Positions 39,101 to 46,994 of a stretch of DNA of 64,000 nucleotides are shown piece by piece. A program made the position numbers and the translations under genes. The notes under the pieces were generated by a model that saw only the letters and a program-made list of their open reading frames with translations, was not told the DNA's origin and made no database searches. How positions within the stretch are numbered: position 1 is the stretch's first letter; each line of letters begins with the position of its first letter. This stretch comes from JAVBJV01 sp031555315 (GTDB lineage: Bacteria; Pseudomonadota; Alphaproteobacteria; Acetobacterales; Acetobacteraceae): assembly GCA_031555315.1 (NCBI GenBank), contig JAVBUO010000005.1, forward strand, positions 372,001-436,000, given 5' to 3'.

Positions 39101-39566
39101 GGGCACGGTGATCAACACCAAGGAGCGCATTACCAGCCGTGGCAGCCGCATGGCATGGGTGCGGCTGTCAGACGGCGGCGGGTCGTACGAAGTCACGCTG
39201 TTCAGCGAGGTGCTGAGCGTGTCGCGCGATCTGCTGGCGGCGGGAACGGCAGTGCTGGTCACCGCCGATCTGCGTACCGAGGGCGAGGCGCTGCGGGTGA
39301 CGGCATCGGCCGTCGAGGCGCTGGACAAGGCGGCGGCGCATGCCGGCAGCGGCATGCGTGTCTGGCTGGATACGGAAGAGGCTGTGGCACGCATCCACAC
39401 GCTGCTGAACCGCGAGGGGCGCGGGCGCGGCCGTGTGCAACTGGTGCCGCGTCTGGGCGGCGGGCAGGAGGTGGTGCTGGCGCTGCCGGGCGGCTTCAAC
39501 GTCACGCCGAAGCTGACACAGGCGATGCGCATGCTACCCGGGGTGCACGACGTACAGGATATCTGA
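36177..39566 (+). CDS. dnaE: DNA polymerase III subunit alpha
   Basis: 1129 residues, the DnaE1-type replicative polymerase. The N-terminal PHP domain starts FVHLHVHSAYSLSEG. The polymerase core has GPGRGSGAGSV and the catalytic aspartates in MPDFDIDFCQDRRDE near residue 400. The tandem helix-hairpin-helix region follows, and a C-terminal OB domain lies around KLAGTVINTKERIT. Fourteen bases separate it from lolD. It is the last gene of the long rightward run starting at nuoA. Confidence 0.97.
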   Translation: MAHQSFVHLHVHSAYSLSEGAIKADKLAGLARDGGMPAVALTDTGNMFGALEFGASCLKSGIQPIIGCQLGLARADKRDLPPDPIVALAQNDAGIANLQKLSSHSYLHGAPDLDVLRGHADGVILLTGGTLGPIARLLAEGQRSAAEELLAALQEGFGDRLMMELHRHGLPIETAIEPGLIALADAAGVPLVAANDCYFAKPAMHQAHDALLCIAEGRLLSEANRRRVTPEHWFKPAVEMRRIFADLPEACDNTVAIAQRCGAMAETRKPLLPLCPKVQPGMTEAETVRDMAFRGLKDRMDAAGKTAEERKTYEDRLDYELGVIEKMGFPGYFLIVADFIQWAKAHDIPVGPGRGSGAGSVAAWALAITDLDPMRFGLLFERFLNPERVSMPDFDIDFCQDRRDEVITYVRNEYGGDRVAQIITFGKLQARAAVRDVGRVLGMSFGHVNKVAELIPNNPAKPVTLQQAVDGEPRLQALRDEDEQIKRLLEIALQLEGLYRHASTHAAGVVIGDRPLDELIPLYRDPKSDMLVTQYNMKWVEQAGLVKFDFLGLTTLTILKRALAILAAQGVEVDLAHLPLDDKRTYDMLSGGDTGGVFQFESAGMRDVLRQMRPDRFEDLIAAVALYRPGPMANIPAYCQRKHGEAWEPPHESIGDILGETYGIMVYQEQVMQISQRMAGYSLGGADMLRRAMGKKIRAEMEVQRKIFTEGAIAKGIDGTKAGEVFDLMEKFADYGFNKSHAAAYALVAYHTAWMKANHPVAFIAACMSLAINNTDKLAAYRQEASHLKIKVLPPDINRSGADFTVERDGGEWAIRYALAAVKKVGAAAMEAVVEARGDKPFADIADFAARVDPKQLNKMQLENLIRAGAFDTLDKNRGRLFAGAELILRRAQASAEEKSSGQSGLFGEAGRPEPLKLPDGADWMPMEALGFEADAVGFHLTAHPLDAYATVLRRLGVVPSNRMAAIGNGRVKLAGTVINTKERITSRGSRMAWVRLSDGGGSYEVTLFSEVLSVSRDLLAAGTAVLVTADLRTEGEALRVTASAVEALDKAAAHAGSGMRVWLDTEEAVARIHTLLNREGRGRGRVQLVPRLGGGQEVVLALPGGFNVTPKLTQAMRMLPGVHDVQDI

Positions 39567-39571
39567 GCGGA

Positions 39572-39595
39572 GCGCTTCCTGAAAAATGGAAGCGC
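39572..39595. terminator. Hairpin between convergent dnaE and the TonB receptor gene
   Basis: GCGCTTCC and GGAAGCGC form a perfect 8-bp stem with an A/T-rich 8-base loop in the 39-base gap between the two stops. There is no clear T tract on the plus strand, so termination is only suggested. Confidence 0.4.
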
Positions 39596-39605
39596 CCGCA
39601 CGAGA

Positions 39606-41786
39606 TCAGAACCGGTTGTGCAGCGAAATGGTCAGACTGCGTCCTGGCTCCAGAATCGGGTTGCTTCTGCTTTCCCTGAACATCGTGTTGGCAACCGTTG
39701 CCGCGTTGCGATAGCTGGTATCGAACAGGTTGTTCAGACCGACGATCAGCGTCGTGTTGCCCAGTCTCGGGGAAACCAGCTGGTCCATTTTGAATTCGGC
39801 GTTCAGGTTGACGACCGCATACCCGCCGGTTTCATATTCCATTGCCGGGTCGATCCGGGTCTTGCCCGCCCCCCAGTTCAGTGTGCCTCCGAAAGCGATG
39901 CCCGTATCCGGCAATGCGTATTGCACGCCCAGACGGCCGCTGAACGGCGCAATGTAGGGAATGGGCAGATCGGTGGTGGTGTTGGTGGCCCGCAATGCTG
40001 CGACGCTGCCGAAAAAATTCAGCGCGGGCGTAATCTGCCATTGCCAGTCGGCTTCGACCCCGACGATTTCCGCGCGTCCCACATTGCGCTGCTGGAAGGC
40101 GGGATCGCCCATATAGGTGGTCGGAACGGTCATCATGAAGTCGCGGTACTCGTTGTAGAACCCCGTCAGGCGGATGGTGGCGTCGCGCAGATACAGCCGT
40201 GCGCCGGCTTCGTAGTTGATGCCGCGTTCCGGTTTCAGCGCCGGGTTCGGCAACGTGTAGGTGCCGCCCGAATAGTCATGCATGAACAGCTCCGACTGGA
40301 ACGGATACCGGAACGAGGTGCCGATATTGGCGACGAGTTCCAGTTGCTGTACCGCCCGGTAGGCGAGTCCGACGCTGCCGGTGGTGGCGCGTGCCGTGGT
40401 GTTCTGCGCGGCTTCGAAGGCAGGCAGCAGGGTGGGGTCGGCGATAGGGGATGTGTTGACGTCCGACAGGAACCAGTCGAACCGTCCGGCCCCGGTCAGC
40501 GTCCACTGGGGATCCACGTTCCAGGTGGAATTGACGAAGGAGCCGATATTGAGCTGCGATCCGTTCGGCGCGAACTGCGCGCGCGGGAAGTTGATCGATC
40601 CGATGACATTACCAGCCGCGTCGCGCTGTTCTATGTGGGTGGCCGAATCGCGTTTGAAGCCGGTTTCGTAATGGAAGTCCGCACCGATCGTCGTGTTCAG
40701 TGTGTGCCACGGAATGGTGCCCGCCACACGACCGCCCCAGTTCACGGGGCCGGTGACATAGGTCGCCGCATCGATCGTACGCAGTGGGTTGGCCTGATTG
40801 TGAATCGATATCTTGGTATAGTATTCGGAGCGGAACAGGCTCGCTTCGACATGGTTGAAAAAGCTGTCGGTGAAGCTGCCTTCATAGGCAAGCCGCGCCG
40901 TCTGGACCTGAACCGGCGCTTCACGGATCTGCAGGGCAGGGTAGGCTGGCTGTGCATTGGCTCGTCCGTTGCTGACGCTTGCAACGCGGTATGACGCTTC
41001 GACGCGTTGATCGTCGGTCGGTGAATACCCGACGATGATCGAACCGCCGCCGGTTTCGTAATCGCTGTTCGGGATCGTGCCCTGACCGGATCTGTAGTCG
41101 TCCGATGTGCGCCCGTTCACGCTGAGGCTCACGTCGAACCCTTGTCCCATCGCGCTGACGCTGACGCCCCCTTGCAGCCCGTTGCCGTTGCTGTCGTACA
41201 TCAGGAAGGTCTCGCCGCCCGCGAACCGCCAGGGGCCGTTCGGGTTTCCGACAGGGCGGCGGGTGACGATGTTGACCAGCCCACCCAGCGCGTCGCTGCC
41301 GTACATGTAACTGGCGCTGCCCCGCACCACTTCGACCTGCTCGACCTCGTAGGGGGCGATCAGCATCATCTGCAGCAGCGAACGCCCACGAAACCGGTCG
41401 CCGTCGATGAACACCGGAACGCGCACGTCGAGTGTGTCCATGCCACGAATGATGACGGTGCTGTTCAGACCGCCCCTGCGGCTGAGGCCGACATTGGGGA
41501 GGCCCTGCATCGCCTCGGTCACGCTGGTTGCGTTGCTGCGTTCGATCTCGGCGCGGTTCACCACGCTGGTGGTCTGCTGCACCTGTGTCGGCAGGGATTC
41601 CGGCATCGTCGGGCGCGGGCCGATCGGCTGCATCACGTCGGACTGGGCGTTTCCGTCGACGGAAATTTCGTTCAGTTGCGTCGGGCGGGCAGGGCCTGTG
41701 CCTTCGGTCGGTACCAGAGGTGCGGCCAGTCCTGGAACAGCGATGGAGGCGGTGAGCAGTCCTAAAAGGACGGGCGTATGTCTCAT
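39606..41786 (-). CDS. TonB-dependent outer-membrane receptor (ferric siderophore / metal chelate)
   Basis: 726 residues. A signal peptide of about 21 residues ends AVPGLAA. A plug domain follows with SVVNRAEIERSNATSVTEAM, the RGMDTLDVRVPVFIDGDR segment and the EVVRGSASYMYGSDALGG hallmark. A 22-strand barrel ends in the terminal phenylalanine of LTISLHNRF. The sequence NEISVDG near residue 39 may be the TonB box. The receptor would carry an iron chelate or heme across the outer membrane to the divergently encoded binding protein, permease and ATPase. The ligand cannot be told from sequence. The shared control region holds a Fur-like palindrome. Confidence 0.93.
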   Translation of the reverse strand: MRHTPVLLGLLTASIAVPGLAAPLVPTEGTGPARPTQLNEISVDGNAQSDVMQPIGPRPTMPESLPTQVQQTTSVVNRAEIERSNATSVTEAMQGLPNVGLSRRGGLNSTVIIRGMDTLDVRVPVFIDGDRFRGRSLLQMMLIAPYEVEQVEVVRGSASYMYGSDALGGLVNIVTRRPVGNPNGPWRFAGGETFLMYDSNGNGLQGGVSVSAMGQGFDVSLSVNGRTSDDYRSGQGTIPNSDYETGGGSIIVGYSPTDDQRVEASYRVASVSNGRANAQPAYPALQIREAPVQVQTARLAYEGSFTDSFFNHVEASLFRSEYYTKISIHNQANPLRTIDAATYVTGPVNWGGRVAGTIPWHTLNTTIGADFHYETGFKRDSATHIEQRDAAGNVIGSINFPRAQFAPNGSQLNIGSFVNSTWNVDPQWTLTGAGRFDWFLSDVNTSPIADPTLLPAFEAAQNTTARATTGSVGLAYRAVQQLELVANIGTSFRYPFQSELFMHDYSGGTYTLPNPALKPERGINYEAGARLYLRDATIRLTGFYNEYRDFMMTVPTTYMGDPAFQQRNVGRAEIVGVEADWQWQITPALNFFGSVAALRATNTTTDLPIPYIAPFSGRLGVQYALPDTGIAFGGTLNWGAGKTRIDPAMEYETGGYAVVNLNAEFKMDQLVSPRLGNTTLIVGLNNLFDTSYRNAATVANTMFRESRSNPILEPGRSLTISLHNRF

Positions 41787-41845
41787 AGCGATTATGGCCC
41801 TGAAGGTTGATTTTCCGCTCCTTACACAATCCCTGGTTAATTGAC

Positions 41846-41864
41846 AATGAGATGCATTCTCATT
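41846..41864. promoter_or_regulatory. Fur-box-like operator between the receptor and the uptake operon
   Basis: The inverted repeat AATGAGA-TGCAT-TCTCATT has perfect 7-bp arms around 5 bases. It sits in the 110-base divergent region, 32 bases before the binding-protein start and 60 bases before the receptor start. A TTGACA at 41841 overlaps its left edge and could be the -35 element of the rightward promoter. The AT-rich 19-bp form resembles Fur-family operators, but the regulator is inferred. Confidence 0.55.
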
Positions 41865-41896
41865 AATGGGGGGAGCGATTTTCCTACGATGGAGAA

Positions 41897-42985
41897 ATGA
41901 CCGTGATCCGGATTGCTTTCACCTTGTGGGCCTGCCTGATGACCTCTGCGCTGGCGGATAGCAGCATTACCTTCACCGACCTGCGCGGCAAGGAGCACAC
42001 GCTGGCCAGGCCCGCCGAGCGTGTCGTCTTTCTGCCGATCCCGCACACGTCGAGCTACATCGCCATCGATCAGACCGAACGCCACATCGTGGGCATGAAC
42101 CCCGCCTCGGCCACGGCGATGGAACGTGGCATCCTGACGCAGATGTTTCCCGGCGTACGCAATATTCCGACCGGCATCACCCGCGGTGCAGGGTTCACGC
42201 CCAATATCGAATCCATTCTCGAACTGCGTCCCGACGTCGTTTTCCAATGGTCCTCGATGGGTGAAGACCTGCTGGGCACACTGGAACGCGTGGGGTTGAC
42301 CACGGTCGGCATTCAATGTTGCAGCCAGAGCTATCTCGATGCCTACACCGCCATCATGGGGGCGGTGGCCGGCAAGCCCGAGCGCGCCGCAGCGATCACT
42401 GCGCGTCAGCATGTGCGTCTGCGACAGATCGAGACCGCAATGGCCGGTCTGACCGAGGCGGAGCGCCCGCGCGTGCTTTATCTCAGCCGTTTCACCCACG
42501 AGCTGCGTGTCAGCAGCATCGGCAGTTACAATAACGAATATATCCGCCGCACCGGCGGGTTGAGCACGACCGACCCGCAGGGTAACGCGATGAGCCTCAA
42601 CAGCGAGGGGACGGTGACGCTGGAGCAGGTTCTCGCCTGGGATCCGGAGGTGATTCTGATCGGGAATTTCGACACCGCGATGCCCGCCGATGTCTATGAT
42701 GCGCCCGCTTGGGCCAATGTGTCGGCGGTACGCAACCGCCGCGTCTATCGTGTTCCGTCGGGCGGGTTTTATTGGGATCCGCCCAGTCAGGAATCGGCCC
42801 TGACCTGGACCTGGCTGGCCAGCCTGCTGCACCCTGAACGCGGGCGCTTCGATCTGCGCGCGGACATGCGCGACTGGTATCAGTTTCTTTACCGGCACAC
42901 GCTGACCGACGACGAGATCGACAGGATCCTCGTTCTTTCCGCCAACCGCGCCTCCGCCGGCTATGAACGGTTTGTCCGCCCATGA
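41897..42985 (+). CDS. Periplasmic substrate-binding protein of an iron/metal-chelate ABC transporter
   Basis: 362 residues. A signal peptide of about 20 residues ends TSALADS. The body has the FecB/BtuF type III binding-protein fold: DLRGKEHTLARPAERVVFLP opens the first lobe, ESILELRPDVVFQWS is the usual Pfam PF01497 element, and a second lobe follows a long helix. GGAG stands just before the ATG. The stop overlaps the permease start by four bases. Confidence 0.9.
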   Translation: MTVIRIAFTLWACLMTSALADSSITFTDLRGKEHTLARPAERVVFLPIPHTSSYIAIDQTERHIVGMNPASATAMERGILTQMFPGVRNIPTGITRGAGFTPNIESILELRPDVVFQWSSMGEDLLGTLERVGLTTVGIQCCSQSYLDAYTAIMGAVAGKPERAAAITARQHVRLRQIETAMAGLTEAERPRVLYLSRFTHELRVSSIGSYNNEYIRRTGGLSTTDPQGNAMSLNSEGTVTLEQVLAWDPEVILIGNFDTAMPADVYDAPAWANVSAVRNRRVYRVPSGGFYWDPPSQESALTWTWLASLLHPERGRFDLRADMRDWYQFLYRHTLTDDEIDRILVLSANRASAGYERFVRP

Positions 42986-44037
42986 GCACGACAACCGCCG
43001 GAACGGCATACGCCCCCCGTTCTCTGACCGTCCGTGCGCTGCTCTGGCCGCTTCTGTCGCTGGTGCTGGTGCTGACGTTCCTCGGCTCGCTGGCCGTGGG
43101 GCGGTACAATGTGCCGCTGGCACATGTGGGGATGATCCTGCTTGCCCCGTTGCTGGATCTGGCGCCGAGCTGGACGGCCACCGAAGAACTGGTCGTGCAG
43201 ACGGTGCGCCTGCCGCGCGTGCTGATCGCCGGCGTGGCCGGGGCCGGGCTGGCATTGTCCGGCGCCGTGTTGCAGGGGATTTTCCGCAATCCGCTGGTCG
43301 GGCCGCAGACCATCGGTGTGTCTTCGGGCGCGGCGCTCGGCGGGGTGGTTGCCATCCTGCTGGTCGGTTTCGGGTTACCTGTAACGATCGGTGCGTTTGC
43401 CGGTGCGGTGGGTGCGCTGCTGGCCGTGCTGTCCATTCATAACGGCAAGGGCAATGCGGCAATCCTCACTCTGATTCTGGCCGGTGTCGTCGTCAGCGCG
43501 TTGTGCGGCGCGCTGGTCAGTTTCGTGACCTATATCGCCGATCCGGAAACCAAACTGCCTGGATTGGTGTTCTGGCTGATGGGCAGCTTTGCCGCCGCGA
43601 GCTGGCCGAAGTTCTGGCTGCTGGCCGCCTGCTGTCTGCCGGCCGGGGCCGTGCTGCTGGCGATGCGCTGGCGGATCAACCTGCTGTCGCTGGGCGACGA
43701 GGACGCCCGCACGCTGGGCGTTCGTCCGGGGCGTGACCGCGCGATCCTGCTGAGCTGCGTCTGCCTGATCACCGCGGTGCAGGTGGCGGTCAGCGGTTCG
43801 ATCGGCTGGGTCGGTCTGGTGGTGCCCAATCTGTGCCGGCTCGTGCTGGGGGCCGATCACCGGCGTTTGCTGCCGGCCAGCGCGCTGGTCGGGGCGGTGT
43901 TCCTGATGATCGCCGATACCTGTGCCCGCAGCCTGACATCGGCCGAAATCCCGGTCGGGATCGTGACCGCGCTGGTCGGCACACCGGTTTTCGCCATTCT
44001 GCTGCATCGTTCGGCCGCCGCCAGAGAACGATCGTGA
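42982..44037 (+). CDS. FecCD/BtuC-family ABC transporter permease
   Basis: 351 residues with about ten membrane helices. Family motifs are LPRVLIAGVAGAGLALSGAV, QGIFRNPLVGPQTIGVSSGA and the ATPase-contact region VSGSIGWVGLVVPNLCR. It forms the homodimeric inner-membrane channel for the chelate. It is coupled to the binding protein by ATGA and followed by the ATPase 13 bases on. Confidence 0.94.
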   Translation: MSTTTAGTAYAPRSLTVRALLWPLLSLVLVLTFLGSLAVGRYNVPLAHVGMILLAPLLDLAPSWTATEELVVQTVRLPRVLIAGVAGAGLALSGAVLQGIFRNPLVGPQTIGVSSGAALGGVVAILLVGFGLPVTIGAFAGAVGALLAVLSIHNGKGNAAILTLILAGVVVSALCGALVSFVTYIADPETKLPGLVFWLMGSFAAASWPKFWLLAACCLPAGAVLLAMRWRINLLSLGDEDARTLGVRPGRDRAILLSCVCLITAVQVAVSGSIGWVGLVVPNLCRLVLGADHRRLLPASALVGAVFLMIADTCARSLTSAEIPVGIVTALVGTPVFAILLHRSAAARERS

Positions 44038-44050
44038 GGGAGAGGCTGCG

Positions 44051-44830
44051 ATGATCGACGTCAGGGCGGCGGGGCACTGGTACCGGGCGGATCGCTGGCT
44101 GTTCCGCGATCTGTCCTTTCAGGTTTGCCCCGGAGAGATCATGGCCGTGCTGGGTCCGAACGGGCGCGGCAAGAGCACATTGTTGCGCAGCATCTGCGGC
44201 ACGCTGACGCCGCGCGAGGGCAGCGTGCGGATCGAAGGCGCGGTCGGTTATGTGGCGCAGGTCCAGCAGGCCGATGCGGCCTTCGATGTGATCGACATGG
44301 TGCTGATGGGCCGCAGCCGGTTTATCGGCCGGTTCCAGTCCCCGGGCGCCGCTGATGTCGCCGCGGCACAATCCTGCCTCGATGCGGTCGGCATGTCGGC
44401 GTTTGCCGGCCAGCGATACGACCGGCTGAGCGGCGGGCAGCGCCAGCTGGTTCTGCTGGCGCGCGCCCTGGCGACCGAATGTTCGGTTCTGGTGCTCGAC
44501 GAACCGGCCTCGGCGCTGGATCTCGCCAATCAGGGGGGCGTGCTGCGACTGCTGCAGCGCCTTGCCGTGGAACGCAGCCTCGCGGTTCTGTTCACGACGC
44601 ACGAACCCGCGCACGCGCTGGGGATTGCCGATCATGCGCTGCTGCTGTTCGCCCATGCGCAACATGCCTGCGGCGCCGTCGATGCAACGCTGAACGAGGC
44701 CAATCTCTGCCGGCTCTACAACATGCAGGTCCGGCGGCTGTCCTGGGAGCACGACGGCGATCGGGGCGAGGCGATCATCCCGCTGCACGGGCTGCGACGG
44801 GGCAGGGCGGCGGCAGTCGCCCGCGTGTGA
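44051..44830 (+). CDS. ABC transporter ATP-binding protein of the iron/metal-chelate system
   Basis: 259 residues, FecE/BtuD group. Walker A is GPNGRGKSTLLR (residue 41 region), the signature RLSGGQRQLVLLARAL, Walker B VLVLDEPASALD, and the switch histidine lies in LFTTHEPAHAL. A GGGAGAGG ribosome site precedes the ATG. It is the last gene of the island. Confidence 0.94.
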   Translation: MIDVRAAGHWYRADRWLFRDLSFQVCPGEIMAVLGPNGRGKSTLLRSICGTLTPREGSVRIEGAVGYVAQVQQADAAFDVIDMVLMGRSRFIGRFQSPGAADVAAAQSCLDAVGMSAFAGQRYDRLSGGQRQLVLLARALATECSVLVLDEPASALDLANQGGVLRLLQRLAVERSLAVLFTTHEPAHALGIADHALLLFAHAQHACGAVDATLNEANLCRLYNMQVRRLSWEHDGDRGEAIIPLHGLRRGRAAAVARV

Positions 44831-45122
44831 ACAGAAGACGAGACACAGGCTGACGTCCCGGCAGCAACCAGATTGTGGGCATGGCCGCATGCGGGGCAGG
44901 TCAGGATCAGTTTCTCTTCCATGGGGAAAGGTCGCAATATAATACCATACCCACGAACCTCTCTTGCCTTTGGCGCGGTTTTCCGCCATATCGCGCCAGC
45001 CGGCGGAGCGTGGTGTTCCGCCGGTAATACGCACGCAGGGTGCCTTTCCCGACATTCGGGTCCGGTGGCACATGCCAGAACCCTGCGGAGGCTCAACCGG
45101 ACGAGAGGAAAGGACAACGCCG
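44831..45122. other. 292-base gap upstream of rpsB: promoter and leader
   Basis: The gap contains a perfect TATAAT at 44938-44943 with no good -35 at 16-18 bases. Transcription from it would give a leader of about 170 bases before rpsB, long enough for S2 autoregulation, but no leader structure was recognised. On the minus strand 44922-44806 holds a possible remnant of a small zinc-ribbon gene (see findings). No terminator for the ABC operon was seen. Confidence 0.5.
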
Positions 45123-45881
45123 ATGGCGATGCCCGAATTCACCATGCGCAGCCTGCTGGAAGCAGGCGTTCACTTCGGCCACCACACGCGCCGCTGGAAC
45201 CCAAAGATGGCCCCGTACCTGTTCGGGGTGCGCAACCAGGTTCATATCATCGACCTGCAGCAGACCGTGCCGATGCTCGATCGTGCGCTGCTGGCGGTGC
45301 GCAACACGGTAGCCAGCGGCGGCCGCGTGCTGTTCGTCGGCACCAAGCGCGCCGCGGCCGATTACGTGGCGGATGCGGCGAAGCGTTGCGGCCAGTATTA
45401 CGTCAACCATCGCTGGCTCGGCGGCATGCTGACCAACTGGAAGACCATCACCGGCAGCATCAAACGTCTGCGCCAGATCGAAGAAACGCTGGCCGGCGAC
45501 AGCCAGGGCCTGACGAAGAAAGAAATCCTCAACATCACGCGCGACCGTGAAAAGCTGGAACGCGCGCTGGGCGGGATCAAGGAAATGGGCGGTCTGCCCG
45601 ACATCCTGTTCATCATCGACACCAACAAGGAAAAGCTGGCGATCGAGGAAGCCAACAAGCTGGGCATTCCGGTGATCGCGGTCGTCGACAGCAACTCCGA
45701 CCCTGAAGGCGTGACCTATCCGGTGCCGGGCAACGACGATGCGATCCGCGCCATCACCATGTACTGCGACCTGATCTCGGGCGCGGTGCTGGACGGAATC
45801 TCGGCCGAAATGGCCGCGTCGGGCGTCGATATCGGCGCATCGGCGGAAGCGCCGGCCGAAGACGCCACACCGGCGGCCTGA
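45123..45881 (+). CDS. rpsB: 30S ribosomal protein S2
   Basis: 252 residues. Signatures are MRSLLEAGVHFGHHTRRWNP at the N-terminus and the IDTNKEKLAIEEANKLGIP and YPVPGNDDAIRAI segments. S2 assembles late on the small subunit. The ATG at 45123 has GAGAGGAAAGGA about 10 bases before it, and a second ATG at 45129 is possible. A hairpin follows before tsf. Confidence 0.97.
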   Translation: MAMPEFTMRSLLEAGVHFGHHTRRWNPKMAPYLFGVRNQVHIIDLQQTVPMLDRALLAVRNTVASGGRVLFVGTKRAAADYVADAAKRCGQYYVNHRWLGGMLTNWKTITGSIKRLRQIEETLAGDSQGLTKKEILNITRDREKLERALGGIKEMGGLPDILFIIDTNKEKLAIEEANKLGIPVIAVVDSNSDPEGVTYPVPGNDDAIRAITMYCDLISGAVLDGISAEMAASGVDIGASAEAPAEDATPAA

Positions 45882-45890
45882 CCACATTTT

Positions 45891-45919
45891 ACGAGGCCCG
45901 GCGGGTCCGGGCCTCGTTT
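45891..45919 (+). terminator. Hairpin between rpsB and tsf
   Basis: ACGAGGCCCGG and CCGGGCCTCGT form a perfect 11-bp stem with a 5-base loop, followed by TTC. It may act as a partial terminator or attenuator lowering tsf expression relative to rpsB. Confidence 0.75.
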
Positions 45920-46004
45920 CCCTCTGTCATTTTGATGAACGGCGCATCAGCCGCAGAACCGCAGCCGGTTCGCCTGCATGTGCCCTGAAGCGGAGATAGA
46001 TCCG

Positions 46005-46919
46005 ATGGCCGAAATCACAGCTGCAATGGTGAAGGATCTGCGCGAGAAGACCGGCGCAGGCATGATGGATTGCAAGAAGGCGCTGGTCGAGACCGCCGGC
46101 AACATGGAAGAAGCGATCGACTGGCTGCGCAAGAAGGGGTTGTCGGCGGCGGCGAAGAAGTCGGGTCGCGTGGCGGCTGAAGGTCTGGTCGGCGTGGCGA
46201 GCGGCACGAATATCGGCGCGGTGGTCGAGATCAACGCCGAAACCGACTTCGTGGCGCGTAACGAAACCTTCCAGAACTTCGTTGCCGAAGTGGCGAAACT
46301 GGCGCTGACGGTCGGCGACGACCTCGAGGCGCTGAAGGCCGCGGCCTACCCGGGCAAGTCGCATACGGTTGCCGACGAACTGACCAGCCTGATCGCGACG
46401 ATCGGCGAGAACATGTCGATCCGCCGCGCCAAGGTGCTGCGTGTGTCCTCGGGTGTGGTGGCTGGTTATGTGCACCAGGCGGTGCGTCCGGGTCTGGGCA
46501 AGATCGGCGTGCTGGCGGCCGTCGAGGGCGCGGGCGAAGCGGCGACGCTGGAAACGCTGGGCCGTCAGGTCGGCATGCACGTGGCGGCGACTCGTCCGGA
46601 AGCGCTGGACATCTCGGCGGTCGATCCGGCGGCGCTGGAACGCGAAAAGGCGGTTCTGGCCGACCAGGCGCGTGCTTCGGGCAAGCCGGAAGACATCATC
46701 GCCAAGATGCTGGAAGGCCGGATCCGCAAATATTACGAGGAAATCGTGCTGCTCGAGCAGGTCTGGGTGCACGATGGCGAAAGCCGCGTGAAGGCCGTTC
46801 TGCAGAAGGCCGGCGTGAAGCTGGGCGGGTTCGCGCGCTTCCAGTTGGGCGAAGGCATCGAGAAGCAGGAAACGGATTTCGCCGCCGAAGTCGCAGCGAC
46901 CGCCGGCACCGGCCGTTAA
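46005..46919 (+). CDS. tsf: Elongation factor Ts
   Basis: 304 residues. The N-terminal UBA-like domain has VKDLREKTGAGMMDCKKAL, and the core begins ETDFVARNETFQNFV, the EF-Tu contact motif. It exchanges GDP for GTP on EF-Tu. The ATG at 46005 has CGGAG about 10 bases upstream. The upstream in-frame residues to 45978 do not fit. Confidence 0.97.
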   Translation: MAEITAAMVKDLREKTGAGMMDCKKALVETAGNMEEAIDWLRKKGLSAAAKKSGRVAAEGLVGVASGTNIGAVVEINAETDFVARNETFQNFVAEVAKLALTVGDDLEALKAAAYPGKSHTVADELTSLIATIGENMSIRRAKVLRVSSGVVAGYVHQAVRPGLGKIGVLAAVEGAGEAATLETLGRQVGMHVAATRPEALDISAVDPAALEREKAVLADQARASGKPEDIIAKMLEGRIRKYYEEIVLLEQVWVHDGESRVKAVLQKAGVKLGGFARFQLGEGIEKQETDFAAEVAATAGTGR

Positions 46920-46940
46920 ACTTCTCTGGCTTGCTTGTTT

Positions 46941-46979
46941 CGGGCGGGAGAGCCGGTTAGGTTCCTCCCGCCCGTTTTC
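46941..46979 (+). terminator. Terminator between tsf and pyrH
   Basis: CGGGCGGGAG (46941-46950) pairs perfectly with CTCCCGCCCG (46965-46974) and is followed by TTTT. pyrH begins 16 bases later, so read-through or a downstream promoter is needed. Confidence 0.8.
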
Positions 46980-46994
46980 ATATCCGGATCCGTC

